Shown here: positions 52,543 through 61,883 of the stretch, piece after piece | How the letters are laid out: every line of letters begins with the position of its first letter | How positions within the stretch are numbered: position 1 is the stretch's first letter | DNA from: Nostoc sp. PCC 7524 | GTDB lineage: Bacteria > Cyanobacteriota > Cyanobacteriia > Cyanobacteriales > Nostocaceae | Assembly: GCF_000316645.1 (NCBI RefSeq) | Contig: NC_019684.1 | Location: 4,748,001 to 4,812,000, forward strand | Reading direction: 5' to 3' | DNA: 64,000 bases | Position numbers and translations under genes: made by a program | The notes under the pieces: model-generated | Seen by the model: only the letters and a program-made list of their open reading frames with translations | Databases searched by the model: none | What the model was told of the DNA's origin: nothing

Positions 52543-54735
52543 ATGAAATACCAAACTGTCCTCCAACATAATGAAGAAGATTGTGGAGCAGCTTGCATTG
52601 CCACTATAGCCAAACATTACGGACACACATTTAGCATACATCGAGTGCGGGAAGCGGTAGGTACGGGTTCACGGGGAACTACTTTATTAGGTTTGAACCG
52701 GGGAGCGGAAGCTTTAGGATTTAATACTCGCCAAGTCAAAGCAAATGAGGAATTTCTCAACTCTTTGCATAATGCTCCTTTACCTGCAATTATTCATTGG
52801 AAAGGCTATCACTGGGTAGTTTTATATGGGCAGAAAGGCAGAAAATATGTAATTGCTGACCCTGGTGTTGGTATTCTTTACCTTACCCGTGAAGAACTAC
52901 TTGAGGGTTGGAGTAATGGCATTATGTTGTTACTGGTACCGGATGAGATTCGCTTTACTGAGCAGCCAGAGGATCAAATTAACGGATTCAAGAGATTTTT
53001 AGCACGAGTTTGGCCTTATCGGTTGATTTTAGCTCAAGCGATCGCTATTAACTTTGCAGTGGGTTTGCTTTCTTTGACTTCCCCCATTATGATGCAAATC
53101 CTCACGGATGATGTATTAGTACGGGGAGATATGCAATTACTTAAAACTGTGGCTATTGGGGTAATTGCTATGAATTTAATTAAAAGCACTATTGGTTTGG
53201 TGCAGTCGCACTTGATTGGTCATTTTGGACAGCGATTGCAATTAGGTTTAGTTCTAGAATATGGCCGCAAACTCTTACATTTACCCCTTTCTTATTTTGA
53301 AGGAAGACGTAGTGGGGAAGTAGTTAGTCGCATAAATGATGTTGATGCTGTCAATAAATTAGTTTCAGAAATTGTTCTTGGTTTACCGAGTCAATTTTTT
53401 ATTGCCTTAGTATCTTTGGGCTTTATGCTGTTTTATAGTTGGCAATTAACTTTAGCCTCAATTTTCGCATTTATTTTGGTAACAGCTATCAACTTGCTAT
53501 TCTTGCCAGCACTACATCAACAAAGTCGTAAAGAAATTATTTTAGGAACAGAAAATCAAGGTTTTCTTGTAGAAACTTTTCATGGAGTCCAGGTACTAAA
53601 AACAAATCAAGCTGCGCCCCAAGCTTGGCAAGAATACCAAGCTAATTACGGTCGGATGGCTAACTTGGGATGGAAATCAATGAAATTACAACTTTATAGT
53701 AGTACAATTACTGATTTTTTCTCAACATTAACTAATATTAGTGTTCTTTGGCTAGGCAGTTTTTTAGTAATTAATAATACCTTATCTATCGGGCAATTGT
53801 TGGCTTTTCATGGAATGAGCGAAAACTTTATGCAATTTCTGAGTTCAATTATTCAGTTATTTGATGAATTTGTAACCGCTCGTATTTCTGTCCAACGTCT
53901 GATAGAAGTTATCGATACTCCCCCAGAAAGTGAAAATGACTTTAAAAAACCTTGGGCAGAAATTTCTGGCAGTGCAGATATTACTTGTTCTCAACTTAAT
54001 TTTCATCATCCTGGTAGAGTTGACTTATTAGAAGATTTTTCTTTAACTATTCCTGGTGGTAAAGTTATAGCCTTAATCGGTCACTCTGGTTGCGGTAAAA
54101 GCTCTCTTGCTAAATTAATTACTGGGTTATATCAAGTCCAATCTGGTAATATTCGCTATGGATTATATAATCAGCAAGATTTATCTTTAGAATGTTTACG
54201 ACAGCAAGTTATATTAGTTCCCCAAGAACCTCACTTTTGGAGTCGTTCAATTATTGATAATTTTCGCTTCAGTTATTCCAATATTAGTTTTGAACAAATA
54301 GTTAAAGCTTGTCAAATTGCTGGTGCAGATGAATTTATCAGCAAATTACCGGATAAATATCAAACTGTTTTAGGTGAATTTGGTGCCAACCTTTCTGGAG
54401 GACAACGGCAGAGATTAGCTATAGCAAGAGCAATTGTTACTGACCCATCTATATTAATTTTAGATGAATCTACAGGCGCTCTTGACCCTGTAAGTGAAAC
54501 TCAAGTTTTGGATAGATTACTTTATCACCGTCAAGGCAAAACAACAATTATGATTAGCCATCGTCCTAAAGTTATTCAACGTGCTGATTGGATTGTATTG
54601 CTAGAAAATGGCAGATTAAAAAGTCAAGGTACTCCCGATGAATTACGTCATATTCCTGGAGAACATTTAAGTTTTATCGACGATATTTATACTTATAACA
54701 ATGGTTTTAAATCTTCTTTGCTTATTCGTAAATAG
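52543..54735 (+). CDS. Peptidase C39-containing ABC exporter
   Basis: 730 residues from the ATG at 52543, where the C39 domain begins; the open frame reaches 19 codons further into a palindrome. The C39 peptidase has Cys14 (QHNEEDCGAACIATI), His90 (KGYHWVV) and Asp106 (IADPGVG). Six transmembrane helices follow (about 165-430), then the ATPase with Walker A GHSGCGKSS (513-521), LSGGQRQRLAIARA (617-630) and DESTGALD. It would cleave the double-glycine leaders of the two upstream peptides and export the cores (peptidase-containing ABC transporter). A HlyD adaptor gene follows. Confidence 0.93.
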   Translation: MKYQTVLQHNEEDCGAACIATIAKHYGHTFSIHRVREAVGTGSRGTTLLGLNRGAEALGFNTRQVKANEEFLNSLHNAPLPAIIHWKGYHWVVLYGQKGRKYVIADPGVGILYLTREELLEGWSNGIMLLLVPDEIRFTEQPEDQINGFKRFLARVWPYRLILAQAIAINFAVGLLSLTSPIMMQILTDDVLVRGDMQLLKTVAIGVIAMNLIKSTIGLVQSHLIGHFGQRLQLGLVLEYGRKLLHLPLSYFEGRRSGEVVSRINDVDAVNKLVSEIVLGLPSQFFIALVSLGFMLFYSWQLTLASIFAFILVTAINLLFLPALHQQSRKEIILGTENQGFLVETFHGVQVLKTNQAAPQAWQEYQANYGRMANLGWKSMKLQLYSSTITDFFSTLTNISVLWLGSFLVINNTLSIGQLLAFHGMSENFMQFLSSIIQLFDEFVTARISVQRLIEVIDTPPESENDFKKPWAEISGSADITCSQLNFHHPGRVDLLEDFSLTIPGGKVIALIGHSGCGKSSLAKLITGLYQVQSGNIRYGLYNQQDLSLECLRQQVILVPQEPHFWSRSIIDNFRFSYSNISFEQIVKACQIAGADEFISKLPDKYQTVLGEFGANLSGGQRQRLAIARAIVTDPSILILDESTGALDPVSETQVLDRLLYHRQGKTTIMISHRPKVIQRADWIVLLENGRLKSQGTPDELRHIPGEHLSFIDDIYTYNNGFKSSLLIRK

Positions 54736-54761
54736 TTAATCTATATAAATAGTTAGCACGT

Positions 54762-56264
54762 ATGGTCAGCAACTCTCAAACAAATTTTTTACCTTCAGTT
54801 CAGGAAAACGAGTTTCTCCCACCAATTAGCCGTTGGACTACATTTGGGGGACTATTTATCCTTTTTGTACTGTCTTTAGCTGTTCCCATAGCTTCAGTTG
54901 TGAAATATAAAGTTACTGTCAAAGGAGAAGCAGTTGTTCGTCCTGTGGGTGAATTACGAATTGTTCAAGCTGCGACAGAAGGACAAGTAATGCAGATTTA
55001 CGTCCAAGAAAATCAAAAGCTGCAAAAAGGAGATAAAATTGCCAATCTTGACGACTCTCGACTGCAAACCAAAAAAAAGCAGCTGCGAACGAATATTCAA
55101 CAAGCTCGGTTACAACTATTGCCAATCCTGGCTCAAATTAATGCCCTAGATAGTCAAATTCGAGCCGAAAGCGATCGCACTCATCGAATTATCGCTGCTG
55201 CTCAAGCTGAACTCAAGGGACGCGATCGCGCTCATCAAGAAAAAAAGATTGCCAGTATCACCGAACTCCAAGAAGCAGAAGCCAATGTCAAAATAGCTCA
55301 GTCAGAATTAAATGCTGGAAAGGCGCAGTTACAATCGGCACTAGCTAACTTACACGCGACTGAGGCATCTTGGAGAACAGCAACATCAAGGCGGAACCGA
55401 TATGAAAGCGTCGCCAAAGAAGGGGCATTATCCCGCGATCAACTTGAGGAAGCACAATTAGGTGTGAAGCAGCAGGAGCAAGCTGTACAGGCGCAAAAAG
55501 CTACCGTTAAGGCACAAGAAAAAACTATTGAGCGGCTCAAACAAGCTGTTTTAGGGGCTATTGCCAAACGCGATCGCGCTCAAGCTGCTCTGAATCCCAG
55601 TCATGCAGAGATAGCAATTGCAACTGAACGTATTGCTCAAGAAAAAGCTTCTGGGCAAGTGAATCAAGCAACTTTAGAAAGGGAACGTCAAGGACTTCTC
55701 AAACAAAAAATTGAAACAAGAAAACAATTAGAGCGTGAAGAAAGCGAACTTAAACAAGTTGAAATCGACTTGCAGCAAACCACTATTACCGCTACAGCAG
55801 ACGGGATCATTTCCCGACTCAATTTGAGAAACCCCGGCCAAACTCTCCGCGCAGGGGAAGAAGTTGTGCAGATCGTTCCCAGTCATGCGCCTTTAGTGAT
55901 TAAAGCAGCTGTAGGTTCTGGAGAAAAAGGTAAGATAAAAGTCGGTCAAAAAGTGCAAATTCGAGTCACAGCTTGCCCTTATCCTGATTATGGTACTCTC
56001 AAAGGCGAAGTTAAGGCGATCGCTCCCGATACGGTGAACTCGCCCAAAAACGATGCCAATGGTGATATCAAATCTACCTCCAAAGCAACTGCTGTAGGTG
56101 CTGTTTACGAAGTCACAATTGAGCCAGAAACTTTGACTTTAGGTCACACTACCAAGAGATGCCAAATCCAATTGGGTATGGATGGCAGAGTTGATATTAT
56201 TACCCACGAAGAAACCGTACTACAATTCTTACTCCGTAAGGCCAGGTTAATCACAGATTTTTGA
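54762..56264 (+). CDS. HlyD-family membrane fusion protein
   Basis: 500 residues. One N-terminal transmembrane helix (about 28-50) anchors it, a long coiled coil (about 95-330, rich in Glu/Lys/Gln) spans the periplasm, and a beta-barrel/lipoyl core flanks it (VVRPVGELRIVQAATEGQV at 55-73 and GIISRLNLRNPGQ near 345). It should couple the C39 exporter to an outer-membrane channel (TolC-like) not encoded here. The gene is 26 bp after the exporter. Confidence 0.93.
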   Translation: MVSNSQTNFLPSVQENEFLPPISRWTTFGGLFILFVLSLAVPIASVVKYKVTVKGEAVVRPVGELRIVQAATEGQVMQIYVQENQKLQKGDKIANLDDSRLQTKKKQLRTNIQQARLQLLPILAQINALDSQIRAESDRTHRIIAAAQAELKGRDRAHQEKKIASITELQEAEANVKIAQSELNAGKAQLQSALANLHATEASWRTATSRRNRYESVAKEGALSRDQLEEAQLGVKQQEQAVQAQKATVKAQEKTIERLKQAVLGAIAKRDRAQAALNPSHAEIAIATERIAQEKASGQVNQATLERERQGLLKQKIETRKQLEREESELKQVEIDLQQTTITATADGIISRLNLRNPGQTLRAGEEVVQIVPSHAPLVIKAAVGSGEKGKIKVGQKVQIRVTACPYPDYGTLKGEVKAIAPDTVNSPKNDANGDIKSTSKATAVGAVYEVTIEPETLTLGHTTKRCQIQLGMDGRVDIITHEETVLQFLLRKARLITDF

Positions 56265-56300
56265 CATACTCCCCCGAATAGAAACGGGGGAGTGCGTCAA
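56261..56300. terminator. Hairpin between convergent HlyD and haemagglutinin genes
   Basis: A 16-bp stem with two mismatches, core ACTCCCCCG-N8-CGGGGGAGT extended by TTGAC/GTCAA. It spans the 32-bp gap between convergent stops and could end both transcripts. It has the same form as the hairpin after cpcS. Confidence 0.65.
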
Positions 56301-59300
56301 GATACAGGACAGGAAGCAGGTGTTTGCCAAGGGCTGTGAGGCTTCAATGCAGGAACTTGCGCCACCAGTTCCACATTTCCATTACCATCCACCACCCAGC
56401 CAGCAACTTCCACAATTGCAGTTGCTGCTGCAACTTTGGGAGTAGTTGAGACTGCTGTTGCTGGGGGCGTAATTTTTGTTGTCGCTGAATTTTCTGGTTG
56501 TGGTCTAAATCTCACCCAAGCTGAGAGGGTGCTAGCATCTTGCAATGGTTCAGCCGGACTCATGGGTAATCCGCCGCGTCCTGTAGCCACAAAAGTATTC
56601 TGGAATTGCTCAGTTCCTGGAGTGCAAGCATTGGCAATTTGCCGAGAAGCATCAACTAGATTGATGGGTAGTTCCACTAAGCCGCGACTGGGATCTACGT
56701 CAGGCGGAGTAATTTCTATGTTGCCACTCAAATCAGGTGTCGCACCTTTGGCAGTCATGTCACTTGTGTTTGGGGATGGTTCTTGTCTAGACTGAATGCC
56801 AAAGATACCAGCAGCATTCCTGATAGTCACATTCCCACCACGAAAGTTTTCCGAATCAGCGCGAATGTCGCTATTTTCCTGGGGGACAGCAACAATAAAA
56901 CCATTTTTCGTATCGATATTAATATTGCCACCAGTAATATCGTTGCCACTGGCGTTAGTCGTGATACTGCTACCTCGACGTAATAATAGTAGAGGTGAGT
57001 TGAGAAAGATATTTCCCCCACCACCCCTAGTATCAGCACGAATTTTTCCTTGGTTATCTAAAAGAATAGAATTAGCGTCAACTGTTAATGCACCTGCTTT
57101 CCCTGAACCTACACTACTGACTGTGATTTGTGCGCCATCCCTGACTGTTAGCTTTCCTGTCTCTAGAGTTAAGTCGCCGCCTGTACCGCTACCTGTAGTT
57201 TCAGCTGAGATGATAGAACCATTACCAGTAATAGTGATGGACTCAGGGGCTTTTACCGTCAATGTTCCACCTTGGCCACTACTCAAAGTAGATGCTGATA
57301 TCTGCGCTCCATCTTCTAAATTAACCAGCAAACTCTGCCCATTATTTAGGGGTTGAATAGTCAGGTTGCCCGCCTTGGCTGAACTGAGGGTTTGAGCGAA
57401 TAGTCCACTATCAGCACCAAGTTGCATTTCTTGGACGTTGACTGCAATATCACCAGCATTTCCACTACCAGAAGTAGAAGTCAGTAATTTACCCCCAGTT
57501 GTTGTTTGAAAAATCTCGGCATTGACTGTAATATTACCACCTTGAGAATTAGTCTGAGTTGTAGCATCCACAACAGCATGATCAACTACGCTCAGATTAG
57601 CGGTTGTCAGATTGATGTTGCCACCAGAACCAATGTCAGTAGAGCCTGTATTACCCAATAAATTATTATCGCCACCACTACTGGAGCGTAACGCACTACC
57701 AGCACCAGAGATATTAACTTGCTTGGTAGCATTGACGGTAATTTCTCCCGCTTTTCCCTGTCCGAGTGTCTGGGTTTGTACAATTCCGCCATTTGTGACA
57801 TCAAGGGAACGAGCTTGCAAGTCAATTTTGCCACTATCTCCCCTTGCGCCTCCTGCCACCCCGCTTAATATTGAGCCATTGTCAACTAAAATGGAATCAG
57901 CTTTGATAGAGATGTCACCTGCATTGCTACCTTGTCCGAATGTGGTAGTGGCGATCGCTCCTCCATCTTTAACAATTAACCTCCCAGTCTCAATTATCAG
58001 ATTGCCGGCGTTGCCAGTAGAGCCAATGGTTGCCTGAGTGAACACACCACTAGGAAATGTCGTTCCATCTGCCGTAGGATTTGGAGGATTAATACTGGTA
58101 GGAATATAACCAAATGGAGAACTACCAGCAGGTATTCCACTTAATCTAGTTACGTTAAATAATATACTAGGTTGATTACTCGTTGCTCCACTTACTTCTA
58201 TCAAGTTAGTGGCATTAAGATGAATATTTCCACCTGTTCCACCGCTAAAAGTAGAAGCAGATATTTGAGCGCCATTGTCTAGGGAAATTGCAGGAGCAGT
58301 AATTTGAATATCTCCCCCCCTACCAGAGCCAAAGGTATTACTGGCAATGCCTTTAGGGTTGCCATTTTCATAGGCACCAAAAATAAAAGGCGCATTACTA
58401 GCGATCGTAATATTTCCTGAACCCAGCGTCCCTACTGAATAAATAGAGCCTGTATCAATCCTATCTTTGGCTTGCAGGCTAATTGTACCTCCCTGAGCTG
58501 CATTCCCATAATCAGAGTATGAGAAAGAGTTTAAATTGCCTGTAGTAATGCTGCCATTGAAGGAGTTTATAGTGATTAAGCCCCCATTTCCGGCTTTGCC
58601 CAAACTAGATTGTGAGTAAGAGTCCAAATTAGCAAGAATCTCGATATTACTATCTGCTTCAAGGCTAATTACTCCTCCATCTCCTGCTGTACCCTGATTA
58701 GAAAACGATAGAGAACCCGAAGCACCAAGAATTGCTACACTGCCATTTTTCGCTGCCAAGCTAACTGCACCGCCATCACCGGCTTGATTACCATTAACTG
58801 ATCGTGAGGTAGAGAAAAAACCACCTAGGGGATTGCCCTCCACAAAACTTCCGATGTTAATGTTGCCATTCCAGGAAATCACATTGATTACACCACCATT
58901 TCCGGCAATGCCACGATTAGACTCTGAACCAGAGTCCAATGTTTGGGTAATATTAATATCTTTAGCAGCTTCAATATTAATCCTACCTCCGTTGCCTGCT
59001 GTGCCAAAAGTAGACTCTGAGGATGAATTCAAAACACCTGTAAAAAATATCCCTGTGAAAGTACCTATATCAATACTGCCATTAAAAGAAATTAGGTTTA
59101 TAGCTCCGCCATTTCCCTTTGTACCAACTCTAGATATTGATTGAGATAACAAACCGCCCGTAGTATTGATGTTGTTTCTAGCACTAAGGCTAATAGAACC
59201 TCCGTTGCCTGCTGTACCTGCTGTGGATTCTGAAGAAGAGTCTAAATAGCCACTATAAATTTCCCCATTACTATTAATTGCGATTAAACCTCCATTTCCC

Positions 59301-60682
59301 GCACTACCAGATTGCGAATACGAGTAAGATAACAAATCGCCAGTAGTAATATTATCCAAGCCTGTAAAGGTAATCACACCACCATTTCCCGCACTACCAA
59401 CACGAGAGTAAGAGTAAGAGAATAAATCACCAGTTTTAATGCTGTCGTTGGCTTGAAAATTAATAGCACCACCATTTCCCTCACTACCAACACGAGAGTC
59501 AGAATAAGAGAACAAATCACCAGTGTGAATGCTATTGTTGGTTTGAAAATCAATAGCACCACCATTGCCGGCACTACCAACACGAGAGTAAGAGTAAGAG
59601 AATAAATCACCAGTTTTAATACTATCGTTGGCAGATAAAACAATCCTGCCCCCATCCTTGGCATTACCAGAACGAGAATCAGACGAAGAGTCCACAATAC
59701 CAGTAGTGATACTACCGCCTTTGGCAACAAGGGTAATTTCTCCCCCTTGTTTTGTATCTTGAGATACAGAGTAAGAATAAGATAACAAATCACCAGTTTT
59801 AATACTATCGTTAGCAGTTAAAGCGATCGCACCACCATGATTCGCCTCATTTCTCGTATCCAGAGTTTGAGTTTTAATTGCTCCAGCACTGTTAATTTCA
59901 ATTGCGCCACCATTAGTAGTAATTGCTTTGGTAGTCACATCTCCTGATGTCGTTGTTAAGCTAACTTTTCCTATCGAATCATCATTACTGGGGTTTAAGG
60001 TAAGGTTTGTTTTTAAGTTGATTGCTTGATTGCCAATAAGTGTGATATTTCTTCCCGCCTTTAGCTGTCCTTGCAAATCAAGTGTGTCAGCTACTAGAGT
60101 TAAGTCTTGTTGGGGTGTTAAATTTCCCCTATTTGTAATCATTGCTCCTACCTGACTGGCTCCATACTGTAACCCCGGTGTTACATTGACTGTAAGTAAT
60201 GGTGGCGCTTGGGGATTAGTTGCACTAAATTCACTACCATCAGGAAATTTCATACTATTGGCAGATGTGGCAAAAAAGGAACCACGAATATCTAGCCGCG
60301 CATTTTCACCAAAAATAAAGCCATTGGGATTAATTAGGAATAGGTTGGCTGTGCTGTTAGCTTTGATTAAACCATCAATATGAGAAATCGAGCTACCTGT
60401 GACTCGACCAATAATGTTTTGAATATCTGCACTATTGTTAAACAATGTCTCAAAGCCAGTAGGAACTGAAAAATCTTGAAAGCTGTGGAAGAGATTAGCT
60501 CCTCTTGTGGTTCCACCCTGAATATTGATGGTATTACCCTCTAATGTGACGCTGGAATTATTTGGCAAAGTCCCATCTGGGGTAATTTGAGCAACTGAGC
60601 TATTTGCATATAAGGCTACGACACTTGCAATGGCAATTCCTAAACCTTGCAACCAGTCTAAACGCATAGCTTTAGAAGACAT
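56297..60682 (-). CDS. Filamentous haemagglutinin, two-partner-secretion exoprotein
   Basis: 1461 residues with an N-terminal signal peptide (cleavage near VAQI, about residue 33) and the TPS secretion domain (about residues 34-250; NLFHSFQDFSVPTG, IIGRVTGSS, ANLFLINPNGFIFGENARLDIRGSF). The long passenger is a predicted right-handed beta-helix. A 30-residue unit GNGGAI...SIKTGDLFSYSYSRVGSA recurs exactly every 90 bp near 59338-59608, with weaker copies around it. The C-terminal about 100 residues are Pro/Thr-rich and end with GWVVDGNGNVELVAQVPAL. The TpsB outer-membrane partner is not in the window. It probably mediates adhesion or contact. Confidence 0.9.
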   Translation of the reverse strand: MSSKAMRLDWLQGLGIAIASVVALYANSSVAQITPDGTLPNNSSVTLEGNTINIQGGTTRGANLFHSFQDFSVPTGFETLFNNSADIQNIIGRVTGSSISHIDGLIKANSTANLFLINPNGFIFGENARLDIRGSFFATSANSMKFPDGSEFSATNPQAPPLLTVNVTPGLQYGASQVGAMITNRGNLTPQQDLTLVADTLDLQGQLKAGRNITLIGNQAINLKTNLTLNPSNDDSIGKVSLTTTSGDVTTKAITTNGGAIEINSAGAIKTQTLDTRNEANHGGAIALTANDSIKTGDLLSYSYSVSQDTKQGGEITLVAKGGSITTGIVDSSSDSRSGNAKDGGRIVLSANDSIKTGDLFSYSYSRVGSAGNGGAIDFQTNNSIHTGDLFSYSDSRVGSEGNGGAINFQANDSIKTGDLFSYSYSRVGSAGNGGVITFTGLDNITTGDLLSYSYSQSGSAGNGGLIAINSNGEIYSGYLDSSSESTAGTAGNGGSISLSARNNINTTGGLLSQSISRVGTKGNGGAINLISFNGSIDIGTFTGIFFTGVLNSSSESTFGTAGNGGRINIEAAKDINITQTLDSGSESNRGIAGNGGVINVISWNGNINIGSFVEGNPLGGFFSTSRSVNGNQAGDGGAVSLAAKNGSVAILGASGSLSFSNQGTAGDGGVISLEADSNIEILANLDSYSQSSLGKAGNGGLITINSFNGSITTGNLNSFSYSDYGNAAQGGTISLQAKDRIDTGSIYSVGTLGSGNITIASNAPFIFGAYENGNPKGIASNTFGSGRGGDIQITAPAISLDNGAQISASTFSGGTGGNIHLNATNLIEVSGATSNQPSILFNVTRLSGIPAGSSPFGYIPTSINPPNPTADGTTFPSGVFTQATIGSTGNAGNLIIETGRLIVKDGGAIATTTFGQGSNAGDISIKADSILVDNGSILSGVAGGARGDSGKIDLQARSLDVTNGGIVQTQTLGQGKAGEITVNATKQVNISGAGSALRSSSGGDNNLLGNTGSTDIGSGGNINLTTANLSVVDHAVVDATTQTNSQGGNITVNAEIFQTTTGGKLLTSTSGSGNAGDIAVNVQEMQLGADSGLFAQTLSSAKAGNLTIQPLNNGQSLLVNLEDGAQISASTLSSGQGGTLTVKAPESITITGNGSIISAETTGSGTGGDLTLETGKLTVRDGAQITVSSVGSGKAGALTVDANSILLDNQGKIRADTRGGGGNIFLNSPLLLLRRGSSITTNASGNDITGGNINIDTKNGFIVAVPQENSDIRADSENFRGGNVTIRNAAGIFGIQSRQEPSPNTSDMTAKGATPDLSGNIEITPPDVDPSRGLVELPINLVDASRQIANACTPGTEQFQNTFVATGRGGLPMSPAEPLQDASTLSAWVRFRPQPENSATTKITPPATAVSTTPKVAAATAIVEVAGWVVDGNGNVELVAQVPALKPHSPWQTPASCPVS

Positions 60683-60767
60683 TGCATTCTCCTATTTAAC
60701 AGGATATTTAGCTCTTAATGCTCAATTAAGAGTATGGGTGTGAGCAGGATAACTGATGCACAAGTGA

Positions 60768-60890
60768 GCATACTACCAAATTGGTGTGACTGAATCAAGT
60801 GAATAAGTTTATCTCACTCCTACTAATTAATAATCAGTGAATAAGTTTATCTCACTGCTACCAATTAGTAATCAGGAAGGTTAGCAAGCC
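60768..60890. promoter_or_regulatory. Shared 21-bp dyads between haemagglutinin and CHAT-adaptor genes
   Basis: Two sites of form AGTGAATAAGTTTATCTCAC plus T at 60798-60818 and 60836-60856, followed by CTACTAAT/CTACCAAT. Flanking AAGTGAGCATACTACCAAATT and ATCAGGAAGGTTAGCAA match the region at 51491-51580. The location in the 289-bp divergent gap serves both genes. Confidence 0.65.
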
Positions 60891-60971
60891 TGAGCAATTA
60901 AATAAGATATGCAGTTGGCCAATGAATGGAAAAATCTCAAAAATTTTAACAACTTCTACTAAAGTAAGCTC

Positions 60972-61877
60972 ATGGAACAAACAATCTTAATTTTGGCAGC
61001 CAATCCTCAAGGCATAACACCACTGCGTTTAGATGAGGAGGTGCGTGAAATTGATGCTGGATTACAGCGAGCTAAACACCGCGATCAGTTTATCTTAAAG
61101 CAGAAGTGGGCAGTGCGACCAAGAGATATTCAGCTGGCAATGCTAAATATCAATCCGCAGATAGTTCATTTTTCTGGACATGGGACGGGAGATGAAGGTC
61201 TGGTATTTGAAGATGAAACAGGCCAGGCAAAGTTAGTTGATGGAGAAGCTTTAGCAGGACTATTTGAACTGTTTGCAGATCAAGTTGAGTGTGTTGTTCT
61301 TAACGGCTGTTACTCACAGGTGCAAGCAGAGGCGATCGCTCAATATGTTAAATATGTGATTGGCATGAAAAAGGCGATCGGAGATAGAGCTGCTATAGAA
61401 TTTGCTGTGGGTTTTTACGATGCTCTAGGATCTGGACGATCTGTGGAATTTGCCTACAAATTTGGTTGCGCTGCAATTCGGTTGGCAGGTATTCCAGAGC
61501 AACTAACTCCGATTCTCAATAAGAAGCTAAACATTAATGAGAAACTTATTAATATCAATTGGACTGCATCTGAGGTATTTCAGGAACTTAATGACTCTGA
61601 CAGAGAAATACTTACAGAACTCTTAATACGTAGTGGACGTGCCGAAGATTCTGCACGAAAAGCACTGTGTATAAAAATTGGTATTGAACCAAATAAACTT
61701 GGATTTTTAAGGCAATCTACTGACGCTGATTTCGCTTTAGAGCTAATTAGCTATTTGCATAGTATAGATAATAAACAAGCTCTTTGTAAAATTTGTAAGG
61801 AACTTGAAATTGTGTTTAAGAAAGGGAAGTACGTAGTTGATTTAGACAAAATTAAATTGAAACTTAATTGTAATTAA
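60972..61877 (+). CDS. Short CHAT protease with C-terminal adaptor (EAD-like) domain
   Basis: 301 residues. The CHAT domain covers about 1-190 with His70 (VHFSGHG) and Cys113 (VVLNGCYS), a full dyad. Residues about 205-301 (LNDSDREILTELLIRSG...RKALCIKIGI...CKICKELEIVF...KLNCN) form a compact helical domain that recurs at the N-terminus of the next gene's product. Such matched domains are the effector-associated domains known from bacterial conflict systems, which bring partners together by like-with-like contact. It starts 6 nt before its partner gene ends the operon; upstream are the shared dyads. It is cytoplasmic. Confidence 0.88.
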   Translation: MEQTILILAANPQGITPLRLDEEVREIDAGLQRAKHRDQFILKQKWAVRPRDIQLAMLNINPQIVHFSGHGTGDEGLVFEDETGQAKLVDGEALAGLFELFADQVECVVLNGCYSQVQAEAIAQYVKYVIGMKKAIGDRAAIEFAVGFYDALGSGRSVEFAYKFGCAAIRLAGIPEQLTPILNKKLNINEKLININWTASEVFQELNDSDREILTELLIRSGRAEDSARKALCIKIGIEPNKLGFLRQSTDADFALELISYLHSIDNKQALCKICKELEIVFKKGKYVVDLDKIKLKLNCN

Positions 61878-61883
61878 ACATTT

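Noticed and set aside
56436..58037. Several long plus-strand frames opposite the haemagglutinin gene
   Set aside because: They are antisense shadows of a repetitive, Gly/Thr/Ser-rich coding region, with Pro/Leu/Ser-rich products and no start signals.
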